Assembly (NCBI GenBank): GCA_035555435.1
Contig: DATMGN010000062.1
Location: forward strand, 1 to 64,000
Source of the DNA: 73-13 sp035555435
GTDB lineage: Bacteria; Actinomycetota; Actinomycetes; Actinomycetales; Microbacteriaceae
Direction of reading: 5' to 3'
DNA: 64,000 nt
Below the pieces are notes generated by a model, which saw only the letters and a list, made by a program, of their open reading frames with translations, made no database searches and was not told the origin of the DNA. Position numbers and translations under genes: made by a program. This document shows, in pieces, positions 55,664 to 62,675 of this stretch; within the stretch, counting starts at the first letter, position 1, and each line of letters begins with the position of its first letter.

Positions 55664-56061
55664 CAGGACTCAACGCGCTGCAGCTCGCCGATGACCTTGC
55701 CGTCCGCGTCCTTGACGGTCAGCGTCGGCCCGACCGCGGTGGCGCTCGCGGCGTTCTTGAGCCAGTCGTCGACGCCCTCGCAGAACTTCAGGGTGCCGAT
55801 CATGTCCATGAACGTCGCCTCGTTGCCCGCGCGGGTCCAGGCGCCGCCGAAGATGTTGCAGCCGTCGGTGCCGCTCAACCCGCCGCCCTCCTCGAGCACG
55901 AGCTGGGGCACTTCACCGACCGTGGGGGCCGGCGACTGCAGCCAGGTGCCCGTCGGGTTGCCCTCGGCCGCTGCGCAGCCGGAGAGCAGGAGCCCCGCGC
56001 TCGCGGCGAGGGCCGCGACGCCGAGCAGACCCTTGGACGTGGTGGAACGTTTCGTGCGCAT
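55663..56061 (-). CDS. META-domain lipoprotein
   Basis: 132 residues. A signal peptide with lipobox LLSGC (Cys ~29), then a META-type fold with GGGLSGTDGCNIFGGAW (~60-75) and two further cysteines that could pair. Family members are secreted stress or heat-shock proteins (HslJ-like) of unclear function. The start ATG (56059-56061) was taken since it begins with a basic signal-peptide start; a GTG eight codons upstream overlaps dapA. It sits between dapA and rnj, which is unusual. Confidence 0.85.
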   Translation of the reverse strand: MRTKRSTTSKGLLGVAALAASAGLLLSGCAAAEGNPTGTWLQSPAPTVGEVPQLVLEEGGGLSGTDGCNIFGGAWTRAGNEATFMDMIGTLKFCEGVDDWLKNAASATAVGPTLTVKDADGKVIGELQRVES

Positions 56062-56081
56062 GCCTGGTCCTGCCTTTCGCA

Positions 56082-57056
56082 TCACCGCGTGTGCCCGGCC
56101 GCCTTCGGCAGCGCGCCGCCCGCGGCGGCGTTCGGGTCAGGGCGGAAGTTGGAGAAGTCGACGCCCGCACCGGGACCGACGTGCGCGAGGTCGGCCTCGA
56201 TGAGGGCCGCCTCCGCCTCTTCCGGGCCGACGAGCGGGAGACGCACCCGCGGGCTGCCGATCCGGCCGAGCCCGTGCAGGATGTACTTCGCCGCGACCGT
56301 GCCGGGCACCCGGGTCATGACGCCGCGCACGAGCGGCTCGACGGCCTGGAACGCGGTCTGCGCCGTCGCGAGGTCGTTCGCGTTGATCGCGTCGACGATC
56401 GTGCGGTACGGCGCGGCCGAGATGTTCGCCGTGACGCCGATGAGCCCGACCGCGCCGAGCGCGAGGTGCGGCAGGACGTTGGCGTCGTCGCCGGAGAAGT
56501 ACAGCAGGTCGGTCTCGTTCAGCACCCGCGAGACCTCGGCGAAGTCGCCCTTGGCGTCCTTGACCGCGAGGATGTTGGGGTGCTTGGCGGCACGGATGAT
56601 CGTCTCGTACTTGATCGGGATGCCGGTGCGCCCCGGGATGTCGTAGAGGATGACCGGCAGGTCGACCGAGTCGGCGATGAGCCGGAAGTGGGTGAGGACG
56701 CCCGCCTGCGTCGGCTTGTTGTAGTAGGGCGTGACGATCATGATGCCGTCGACGCCCGCCGCCTGGCTGTCCTGGTAGTGCTCGATCGCGTGCGCGGTCT
56801 CATTGGACCCGCCGCCCGTGATGATCTTGGCGCGGTCGCCCGCGACCTCCTTCGCGACGCGGACGAGCCGGAGCTTCTCGTCGTCGGTGAGCGTCGCGGT
56901 CTCCCCGGTCGTGCCGGAGACGACGATGCCGTCGGCCCCCGCCGTGATCACGGCGTCGACGTGCTTCTCGACGTCATCCCATGCGACCTCGCCGTCCGCC
57001 GTCATGGGCGTGACGAGCGCGACGAGTACCTGGCCGAACGGGTTCTCCATGCTCAC
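56082..57056 (-). CDS. dapA: 4-hydroxy-tetrahydrodipicolinate synthase
   Basis: 324 residues. First committed step of lysine and DAP synthesis, pyruvate plus aspartate semialdehyde. GTTGETATL, the Tyr in YYNKPTQAG and the Schiff-base Lys in ILAVKDAKGD are intact. The GTG start is exactly 6 nt after -10 TAGCCT. The C-terminal ~30 residues are extended and Gly/Ala rich. Confidence 0.97.
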   Translation of the reverse strand: MSMENPFGQVLVALVTPMTADGEVAWDDVEKHVDAVITAGADGIVVSGTTGETATLTDDEKLRLVRVAKEVAGDRAKIITGGGSNETAHAIEHYQDSQAAGVDGIMIVTPYYNKPTQAGVLTHFRLIADSVDLPVILYDIPGRTGIPIKYETIIRAAKHPNILAVKDAKGDFAEVSRVLNETDLLYFSGDDANVLPHLALGAVGLIGVTANISAAPYRTIVDAINANDLATAQTAFQAVEPLVRGVMTRVPGTVAAKYILHGLGRIGSPRVRLPLVGPEEAEAALIEADLAHVGPGAGVDFSNFRPDPNAAAGGALPKAAGHTR

Positions 57057-57111
57057 GAGCTAAGGCTACCGGCCCGTCGACGCGCGTGCCGCCCGCCACG
57101 TGGACGCAAAC

Positions 57112-57160
57112 GGCGCGCTGAGGCGCGGACTGCGAACCGTTGGCGCCCACTCAGCGCGCC
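57112..57160. repeat. Inverted repeat between dapA and the PPOX gene
   Basis: GGCGCGCTGAG (57112-57122) and CTCAGCGCGCC (57150-57160) are exact reverse complements 27 bp apart. The interval and flank contain words like CGCAAACGGCGCG that recall the repeat clusters at 7270 and 8355. It could end transcription from the PPOX gene; there is no U-tract. Confidence 0.45.
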
Positions 57161-57169
57161 AGCGCCGGG

Positions 57170-57565
57170 TCAGCCCCAGGTGCGAACGCGGTGCGGCGTG
57201 AGCGTGAAGATGACGCGGCCCTCGAGGCCGCGGCCGAACTCCTCGGGCGTCATACCGTACTTGACGAGCTGACGGGTGAGGAACGCGACGTCCTCATCAG
57301 GCTCGATCGTGATGTCGCCGCGGAGCTCGATCGTGCGGTAGCCGCTCGCGGGGTCGACGAAGAGGTAGGTGCCCTTGGGGTTCGCGAGCGCGTTCTTGAC
57401 CTTCTGGTTCGTCTCCAGCAGCGAGGTCCGCACCACGCCGTCCTCGTAGAGGAACCACACCGCCGAGGCCTGCGGGTAGCCGTTTGCCCCGATCGTCGTG
57501 ACGGTGCCGACCGGAATCTCGAGCAGGTCGGCGAACTCTGCGGGGATCTCAGGCGTGACGCTCAT
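57170..57565 (-). CDS. PPOX-class flavin/F420-binding protein, copy 1
   Basis: 131 residues, split-barrel fold: GTVTTIGANGYPQASAVWFLYEDGVVRTSL near 19-50 and TYLFVDPASGYRTIELRGDITIEPD near 67-90. Members bind FMN or F420 and may reduce small molecules. Its closest relative in the window is the next gene; the last residues (TPHRVRTWG and TPTRVRTWD) are nearly the same. ATG 6 nt after an ATACT-containing -10 box. Confidence 0.88.
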   Translation of the reverse strand: MSVTPEIPAEFADLLEIPVGTVTTIGANGYPQASAVWFLYEDGVVRTSLLETNQKVKNALANPKGTYLFVDPASGYRTIELRGDITIEPDEDVAFLTRQLVKYGMTPEEFGRGLEGRVIFTLTPHRVRTWG

Positions 57566-57605
57566 GCTTCAAGTATGACGTGCGCGCGCAGCGCCTTCCG
57601 ACGTG

Positions 57606-58007
57606 TCAGCGCGTGAGGTCCCAGGTGCGCACGCGCGTCGGGGTGACGATGAGGATCTTGCGGTTGTCGATCTCGTGCGTGAAGCCCTCGAGACCGCGCC
57701 CGTACTTGATGCCCTGGCGCAGCAGGTACTCGAGCTCGGGGTCGTCTTCGACGCTCACATCGCCGCGGATCTCGATCCCGCGCAGCGGCTGCGCCGGGTC
57801 GACGAGGAGGTACGACGCCTTGCCGTCTCGGGTCGCGTTCTTGAACTTCTGGCGCGACGGGTGGACCGACGTCTTGATGACGCCGTCCTCCCACAGGAAC
57901 CCGATCGCCGACTGCTGCGGATACCCGGTCGGACCGACGGTCGCGAAGATCGCGAGTTCGACGTCGAGCAGGTCGACGAAGTCACCGGGGATCTGCGGAG
58001 CGCTCAT
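57606..58007 (-). CDS. PPOX-class flavin/F420-binding protein, copy 2
   Basis: 133 residues, a paralogue of copy 1 with the same order of blocks (TVGPTGYPQQSAIGFLWEDG, YLLVDPAQPLRGIEIRGDVSVEDD). The sequence just before the start, ATACTTGAGGCATGAGCG, is nearly identical to that of copy 1 (ATACTTGAAGCATGAGCG), so promoter and start were duplicated as well. Confidence 0.88.
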   Translation of the reverse strand: MSAPQIPGDFVDLLDVELAIFATVGPTGYPQQSAIGFLWEDGVIKTSVHPSRQKFKNATRDGKASYLLVDPAQPLRGIEIRGDVSVEDDPELEYLLRQGIKYGRGLEGFTHEIDNRKILIVTPTRVRTWDLTR

Positions 58008-58053
58008 GCCTCAAGTATCGCGAGCACGCGACCCCGGGCGCCGCGCCGTCCCA

Positions 58054-59025
58054 TCAGGCGGGAAGGGTCCACGTCGACACCCGGTCGAGTTCGGCAAGCT
58101 CGTCCGGCGTGAGCTCGAGCGTCGCTGACGCGAGCAGGTCCGCGACCTGCTTGACTCGCGACGCGCTCGCGATCGGGGCGGCGACGGTCGGCTGGCGGCG
58201 CAGCCACGCGAGGGCGGTCGCCGCGATCGTGGCGCCGTGTGCCCGGCCGATCTCCTCGAGCGCGTCGACGATCGCGAGGCCCTGCGGCGTCGCGTACTTG
58301 GCGGCACCGGCGGCGCGGGGCGAGGCCTCGATACCACCCTCCTGGTCTACTCGACCCGCGGCATCCCCGCGGTACTTGCCCGCGAGGAACCCGCTCGCGA
58401 GCGCGTAGTACGGCAGCAGCCCGATGCCGTACTCGCGTGCGAGCGGCACGACGTGCGCCTCGACGTCGGCGCGGTGCAGCAGGTTGTAATGCGGCTGGAA
58501 CGCGACCGGCAGGTCGACGCCGAGCCGGCTCGCGGTCTCGAGCCAGGCGCGCAGTCGCTCCGGCGTGTAGTTCGACAGGCCGATCGAGCGGGCCTTGCCC
58601 AGGGCGACGATCTGCGCGAAGGTCTCGACCTGGCGTTCGATCGCGACATCGGCATCGTCGTAGTGCGCCCAGTACAGGTCGATGGTGTCGAGGCCGAGCC
58701 GCTCGAGCGAGTCGTCGACGGCGCGCAGCACGCGCAGCGGGTCGAGGTCCTTCAGCTCCCGGTGGCCGCCCGTCTTCGTCGCGACCTGGACGCCGTCGGG
58801 TCGACGGGCGGCGAGCCACTCGCCGATGATCCGCTCGGACTCGAAGCCGTCGTTGCCCGGCGCCCACTGGCTGTAGCCCTCGGCGGTGTCGATCATCGTG
58901 CCGCCGCCGGCGACGAAGGCGTCGAGGATCTCGAACGAGGCCTGACGGTCTGCCGTCCAGCCGAACACGTTGCCGCCGAGGACGAGCGGGAAGATCTCCG
59001 GACCGCGATCGCCGATACGCACCAT
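58054..59025 (-). CDS. Aldo/keto reductase
   Basis: 323 residues, TIM barrel. The catalytic tetrad appears as DTAEGY (Asp ~46, Tyr ~51), VATKTG (Lys ~84) and LYWAHYDD (His ~120). It resembles general stress or YccK-type reductases acting on small aldehydes. Within the protein, residues around GRVDQEGGIEASPR come from repeat A (58324-58361), in a loop region that varies in the family. Start ATG 7 nt after -10 TACCCT. Confidence 0.93.
   Translation of the reverse strand: MVRIGDRGPEIFPLVLGGNVFGWTADRQASFEILDAFVAGGGTMIDTAEGYSQWAPGNDGFESERIIGEWLAARRPDGVQVATKTGGHRELKDLDPLRVLRAVDDSLERLGLDTIDLYWAHYDDADVAIERQVETFAQIVALGKARSIGLSNYTPERLRAWLETASRLGVDLPVAFQPHYNLLHRADVEAHVVPLAREYGIGLLPYYALASGFLAGKYRGDAAGRVDQEGGIEASPRAAGAAKYATPQGLAIVDALEEIGRAHGATIAATALAWLRRQPTVAAPIASASRVKQVADLLASATLELTPDELAELDRVSTWTLPA
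58324..58361. repeat. Intragenic repeat A, copy in the aldo/keto reductase gene
   Basis: The plus strand begins GGCCTCGATACC and ends TCTACTCGACCCGCGG. It is about 38 bp long like the argD copy and shares its two ends, with a different centre. Confidence 0.65.
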
Positions 59026-59038
59026 GGGGTCCAGGGTA

Positions 59039-59776
59039 TTAGGGGGCGACGCGGCCGTTGCCGTTGAAGGACGCGTAGGTCATCGGCATGAGCTCAGCCC
59101 ACAGCTCCTCCATCGCCTCCGCGACCATCTCGATCTCGCGCTGCGGGAACGACGGGAAGTGCGTCCCCTCGCGCTTGGTGCGCAGCGACAGGAAGTTCAT
59201 GAGCGAGCGCGCGTTCATCGTCACGTACATCGACGAATAGGTCGCGACCGGCAGCACGCCGCGCGCGACCTCGCGCGCGACGCCCGCGTCGAGCATCCGC
59301 TGGTACGCCGCATAGGCGGCACTCACCGCCGCCTTCGTCTCGCGCACGACCGTCTCGTACTGCTCCGGGGTGCCCGGCACGAAGTCGTAGGCGCCCGGCT
59401 TGCCCTGCTGGATGAGATTGCGTTCGGGGGCAGGCACGTAGAACACGGGGCGCAGCTCGCGGTAGCGCCCCGACTCCTCGTTGTATGAGGCGATCCGGTG
59501 GCGCATGAACTCGCGGAAGACGAAGATCGGCGCCTGGACGTAGAACGTCATGGAGTTGTGCTCGAAGGGCGAGCCGTGGCGATCGCGCATCAGGTAGTTG
59601 ATGAGCCCTCGGTCGCGCGAGCCCGCCTCGTCCGCCGATACGGCGGACTCGAGCGTCTGCTCGCCGAGCGTCGACACGCGGGCGGCGAAGAGGACGTCCG
59701 AGTCGTGCGCGCTGGAGCGCACGAGCTCGACCGTGACGTCGGAGCGGAACTGGATCTCGGGGGCGTCTGCCGGCAC
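59039..59776 (-). CDS. thyX: Flavin-dependent thymidylate synthase
   Basis: 245 residues. Makes dTMP using methylene-THF, FAD and NADPH. The ThyX signature RHR-x7-S is seen in MRHRIASYNEESGRY (~90-104). The GTG start lies exactly 6 nt after -10 TAGGGT. Whether a ThyA is also encoded cannot be seen here. Confidence 0.97.
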   Translation of the reverse strand: MPADAPEIQFRSDVTVELVRSSAHDSDVLFAARVSTLGEQTLESAVSADEAGSRDRGLINYLMRDRHGSPFEHNSMTFYVQAPIFVFREFMRHRIASYNEESGRYRELRPVFYVPAPERNLIQQGKPGAYDFVPGTPEQYETVVRETKAAVSAAYAAYQRMLDAGVAREVARGVLPVATYSSMYVTMNARSLMNFLSLRTKREGTHFPSFPQREIEMVAEAMEELWAELMPMTYASFNGNGRVAP

Positions 59777-59843
59777 GCCATCACCCTAGTAACGCTTGGT
59801 CACACGCGCGCGCATCGCGCGCGGACGGGCGAGGATTGGAACC

Positions 59844-60281
59844 GTGGACCCGGTCCTCGCCTTGTCGATCGCCGGCGGCGTCGTGCTGCTCGCGGCGATC
59901 CTCGGCGTGCTCTGGAAGGCGACGACGGGGCGGGCGCGTCGCAGCGGCGGCGAGACGTTCGCGCCCGACGAGCTGCCGGACCTGCACGAGTTCGCCCCGG
60001 CGACACTCGTCCAGTTCTCCACCGAGTACTGCGCGACGTGCCCCGGCACCCGTCGCTTCCTGCAGCAGGTCGCGGGCGAGCGCGGCGGCATCGTCCACCA
60101 CGACGTCGACCTGACCCACCGGCCGGACCTCGCCAAACGGCTCCGGATCCTGCAGACTCCGACCGTGTTCGTGCTGGATCGCGACGGGCGGCTCGTCAGC
60201 CGCTTCGGCGGCGCGCCCCGGCGCGACGAGCTCAATGCCGTGCTCGACACCCTCGTCCCCGCACCCGAATGGAACCTCTGA
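59844..60281 (+). CDS. Membrane-anchored thioredoxin-like protein
   Basis: 145 residues: one N-terminal helix (~3-22) then a thioredoxin fold with the redox site YCATCPG (~63-69; CxxC) and the cis-Pro in LQTPTVFVLDRDGR. With this topology the Trx domain should be outside if the N-terminus is inside; the basic KATTGRARR after the helix argues instead for a cytoplasmic domain. The GTG start was picked to include the helix. The stop overlaps the DUF4395 gene start by one base. Confidence 0.88.
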   Translation: MDPVLALSIAGGVVLLAAILGVLWKATTGRARRSGGETFAPDELPDLHEFAPATLVQFSTEYCATCPGTRRFLQQVAGERGGIVHHDVDLTHRPDLAKRLRILQTPTVFVLDRDGRLVSRFGGAPRRDELNAVLDTLVPAPEWNL

Positions 60282-60802
60282 TGGCTGCACCCGCCGCATC
60301 GCCCGCATCCTCCGCCCCGCGCATCGACGCCCGCGCCCCGCGCTGGGTCGGCGGCTACACCTTCGTCATCGCGCTCGCGGCGCTCGTCGTCGCGCTCCTC
60401 GTGCCGATCGAGTCGACCCCGCTCGCGCGCGTGCTCAGCCCAGCGTTCATCCTCGTCCTCGTGCTGTGGCTGTCCTTCGGCGCCGGGACGTTCTGGGGCA
60501 ACGCGGCGCACCCCTTCGCCGCGTTCTACCGGCGGGTCGTGCAGCCGCGTCTGAGCAAGCCGATCCCTACGGAGGATGCGCGCCCGCCGCGCTTCGCGCT
60601 CGGCGTCGGCTTCGCGCTGACGACCGCGGGGCTCGTGCTGCACGTGTTCGGGGTGCCGTACGGACTCGCCATCGCGGCCGCGTTCGTCGTCATCGCGTCG
60701 TTCCTGCAGGCCTTCGTCGGCTACTGCCTGGGCTGCCAGGTGTACCTGCTGCTCGCCCGCGCGGGCCTCATCAAGCCGCGCACACCGCTCGCGGCGGGCT
60801 GA
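60281..60802 (+). CDS. DUF4395 membrane protein with CxxC
   Basis: 173 residues, about four membrane helices (~25-45, 50-70, 105-125, 130-165). The last helix region holds YCLGCQVY, a membrane CxxC that could exchange disulfides with the thioredoxin encoded just upstream. GAGTFWGNAAHPFAAFYRRVV is the family signature. Translation is coupled through TGATG. Confidence 0.88.
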   Translation: MAAPAASPASSAPRIDARAPRWVGGYTFVIALAALVVALLVPIESTPLARVLSPAFILVLVLWLSFGAGTFWGNAAHPFAAFYRRVVQPRLSKPIPTEDARPPRFALGVGFALTTAGLVLHVFGVPYGLAIAAAFVVIASFLQAFVGYCLGCQVYLLLARAGLIKPRTPLAAG

Positions 60803-60844
60803 ACGAGCGCATGGCCTGCTGCCCCATGCCGTCGCGAGGGGCAC

Positions 60845-60979
60845 TCAGGCGGGGACGAGTTCCTCGTGACCCTGGCAGCGGTCCTCGACCGCGACATCGA
60901 ACAGCGCGTCCTCGATGTGCTCGCCGCAACCGGTCCACGTCGGTCGCCCGCAAGTCTCACACGTGATCTGCCTACACAT
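60845..60979 (-). CDS. Cys-rich mini-protein, zinc-ribbon-like
   Basis: 44 residues: MCRQITCETCGRPTWTGCGEHI then an acidic end with one more Cys (EDRCQG). The C-x4-C-x2-C-x7-C pattern suggests a small metal or redox site; such proteins are widespread in actinobacteria and uncharacterised. The ATG lies 7 nt after -10 TAGCAT, whose position overlaps the promoter of osmC. Confidence 0.75.
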   Translation of the reverse strand: MCRQITCETCGRPTWTGCGEHIEDALFDVAVEDRCQGHEELVPA

Positions 60980-60986
60980 GGCGTTC

Positions 60987-61007
60987 ATGCTACCCGCGAC
61001 GTAGGCT
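60987..61007. promoter_or_regulatory. Overlapping divergent promoters, Cys-rich protein and OsmC
   Basis: The -10 of the Cys-rich gene (TAGCAT, complement of 60987-60992) and that of the OsmC gene (TAGGCT, 61002-61007) are 9 bp apart. A 17-bp spacer would put each -35 on the other gene's start codon, so the promoters should exclude each other. Confidence 0.55.
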
Positions 61008-61013
61008 CGCGGC

Positions 61014-61436
61014 ATGGCAGTCACCTCAGAGTCCACCACGCAGTGGCACGGCACCCTCACCGACGGATCGGGCGTCGTGACGCTCGCGTCCGGATCCGGC
61101 AGCTTCCCCGTGACCTGGGCATCGCGTTCTGGCGCGGCCGCCGACACGACGACGCCGGAGGAGCTGCTCGGCGCGGCGCATTCGGCGTGCTTCTGCATGG
61201 CGCTCTCGCACGCGCTGACCGGCAACGGCACCCCGCCCGAGTCGATCGCCGCGACCGCGGCGGTCACGTTCCAGCCGGGCACCGGCATCACGGGCTCGCA
61301 CCTGCTCGTCAGCGCGAAGGTCCCCGGGCTCTCGGCTGAGGACTTCCAGCGGATCGCCGACGACGCGAAGGCGAACTGCCCGGTCTCGCAGGCGCTCGCC
61401 GGCGTGCCGATCACGCTCGAGGCGACGCTGCAGTAG
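61014..61436 (+). CDS. OsmC/Ohr-family peroxiredoxin-like protein
   Basis: 140 residues. The two active cysteines are in AAHSACFCMALSHAL (~56) and DDAKANCPVSQAL (~122), spaced as in OsmC. Such proteins reduce organic hydroperoxides. The start ATG is 6 nt after -10 TAGGCT. Confidence 0.94.
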   Translation: MAVTSESTTQWHGTLTDGSGVVTLASGSGSFPVTWASRSGAAADTTTPEELLGAAHSACFCMALSHALTGNGTPPESIAATAAVTFQPGTGITGSHLLVSAKVPGLSAEDFQRIADDAKANCPVSQALAGVPITLEATLQ

Positions 61437-61488
61437 CTCGCGGGCGGGCCGGAGGCCCGCGGGCGGGGTGACCAGCCGGTGATCGCGG

Positions 61489-61935
61489 TCAGCGCGGGCG
61501 CTTGAGGGCCTCGCGCGTCGCCCAGCGCGCGCGAGCGCGGTCGCCCGCCGCATCGTAGGCGAGCGCGAGCCGCAGCCACGCGCGCCACGACTCCGGCTCG
61601 GCTTCGACCGCGTCCTTGTACGCGGGAAACTCCGCCTTCGCCGCCTCGGGGTCGATCTTCCCACTCGGCAGCCGCGGCAGGTCGTCGACCGGCAGCCCGC
61701 CCTCCGCGCCGAGCCGGCGCAGCAGCCGCTGCCCACGGATCACGAAGACGAACTCGGTCACGAGATACCAGACCGCGATGAGCGGGAAGACGATGAGCGC
61801 GATCCCGAGCGCCTTCGCCATCGGCTCCGGCGCCGAGATCATGATGATCGCGTACTGGGTCGTGAAGACGAGATAGAGCGCGGTGAGCGCCGTCATCAGG
61901 ACGACGCTGATGAGCCCCCAGCGATTCGCGTTCAC
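61489..61935 (-). CDS. Small membrane protein with TPR-like tail
   Basis: 148 residues: two hydrophobic helices (~8-30 and 43-66), a basic linker (RGQRLLRRLG) and a C-terminal helical pair (ESWRAWLRLALAYDAAGDRARARWATREAL) that looks like a single TPR unit. Function unknown. GTG start overlapping the dapB stop (GTGA), so it is translated after dapB. Confidence 0.75.
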   Translation of the reverse strand: MNANRWGLISVVLMTALTALYLVFTTQYAIIMISAPEPMAKALGIALIVFPLIAVWYLVTEFVFVIRGQRLLRRLGAEGGLPVDDLPRLPSGKIDPEAAKAEFPAYKDAVEAEPESWRAWLRLALAYDAAGDRARARWATREALKRPR

Positions 61936-62666
61936 GAGAACGTCAGTCCGAGGACCGCATCGAGCCCCACCACGACCTCGTCCGAGATCTCCGCGGTGCG
62001 CAGCAGGGACGCCCGGATGCCCGCCTCGTAGGACGTGTCCGAGAGTGTGTCGTGGACGATCGTGAGCGTCTCGCCCGTGCCGCCGAAACGGACCTCCTGG
62101 CGGGCGACGACGCCGTCGAGTCGCAACGAGTGGATCGGGACGCCGCCGACCTGCTGGCCGCGCGCGCGCTGGTCGACGTGCGGCGCTGAGAACGGGCGAG
62201 GCGCCGCGCGGGCCATGAGCTCGGCGGTGCGCACCGCCGTGCCGGACGGCGAGTCGATCTTGCCCGCGTGGTGCGCCTCGATGATCTCGGCCGAGCCAAA
62301 GTGGCGCGCGGCGATCGTCGCGAAGCCGGTCGCGAGCGCCGAGCCGAGCGAGAAGTTCGGGATCACGATCGCGGCGCTGCCGGGTCGCTCGGCGACCTGC
62401 GTACGCAGCGACGCGAGTCGAGTCTCCGACCAGCCCGACGTGCCGACGAGCACGCGCTTGCCCTCGGCGACGACGGCTGCGACGATCTCCGGCGAGACGG
62501 CCGGATGCGTCGCGTCGACGACGACGTCGGCGACGAGCGCCGCCTCGATCGGGTCCTTGGAGCCGAGCTCGGCGATGAGCTGCGCCTCGGGCGTCGAGCG
62601 CACGACGCCCGAGATGACGCTCCCGAGCCGTCCGGATGCGCCGACGACGGCGACGGTGAATGCCAT
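61932..62666 (-). CDS. dapB: 4-hydroxy-tetrahydrodipicolinate reductase
   Basis: 244 residues. Second step after DapA. GASGRLGS at the N-terminus binds NAD(P)H and EAHHAGKIDSPSGTA holds the catalytic His and Lys. The ATG is 6 nt after -10 TAGCCT, and the TAG of that box is the stop codon of the M16 gene upstream. Confidence 0.96.
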   Translation of the reverse strand: MAFTVAVVGASGRLGSVISGVVRSTPEAQLIAELGSKDPIEAALVADVVVDATHPAVSPEIVAAVVAEGKRVLVGTSGWSETRLASLRTQVAERPGSAAIVIPNFSLGSALATGFATIAARHFGSAEIIEAHHAGKIDSPSGTAVRTAELMARAAPRPFSAPHVDQRARGQQVGGVPIHSLRLDGVVARQEVRFGGTGETLTIVHDTLSDTSYEAGIRASLLRTAEISDEVVVGLDAVLGLTFS

Positions 62667-62675
62667 GGCTCCAGG

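Noticed and set aside
59796..59843. Longer thioredoxin start 16 codons upstream
   Set aside because: It would put a basic stretch before the membrane helix and extends into the thyX promoter region; the GTG before VDPVLAL fits better.
8391..61140. The heptamer GCGTTCT seems frequent (for example 8391, 10654, 15231, 27774, 32194, 61134), perhaps a Chi or KOPS-like word
   Set aside because: Phe is coded almost only by TTC and Ala/Ser-Phe-Ser contexts give this word in genes; without a proper count against a codon-based model it cannot be called significant.
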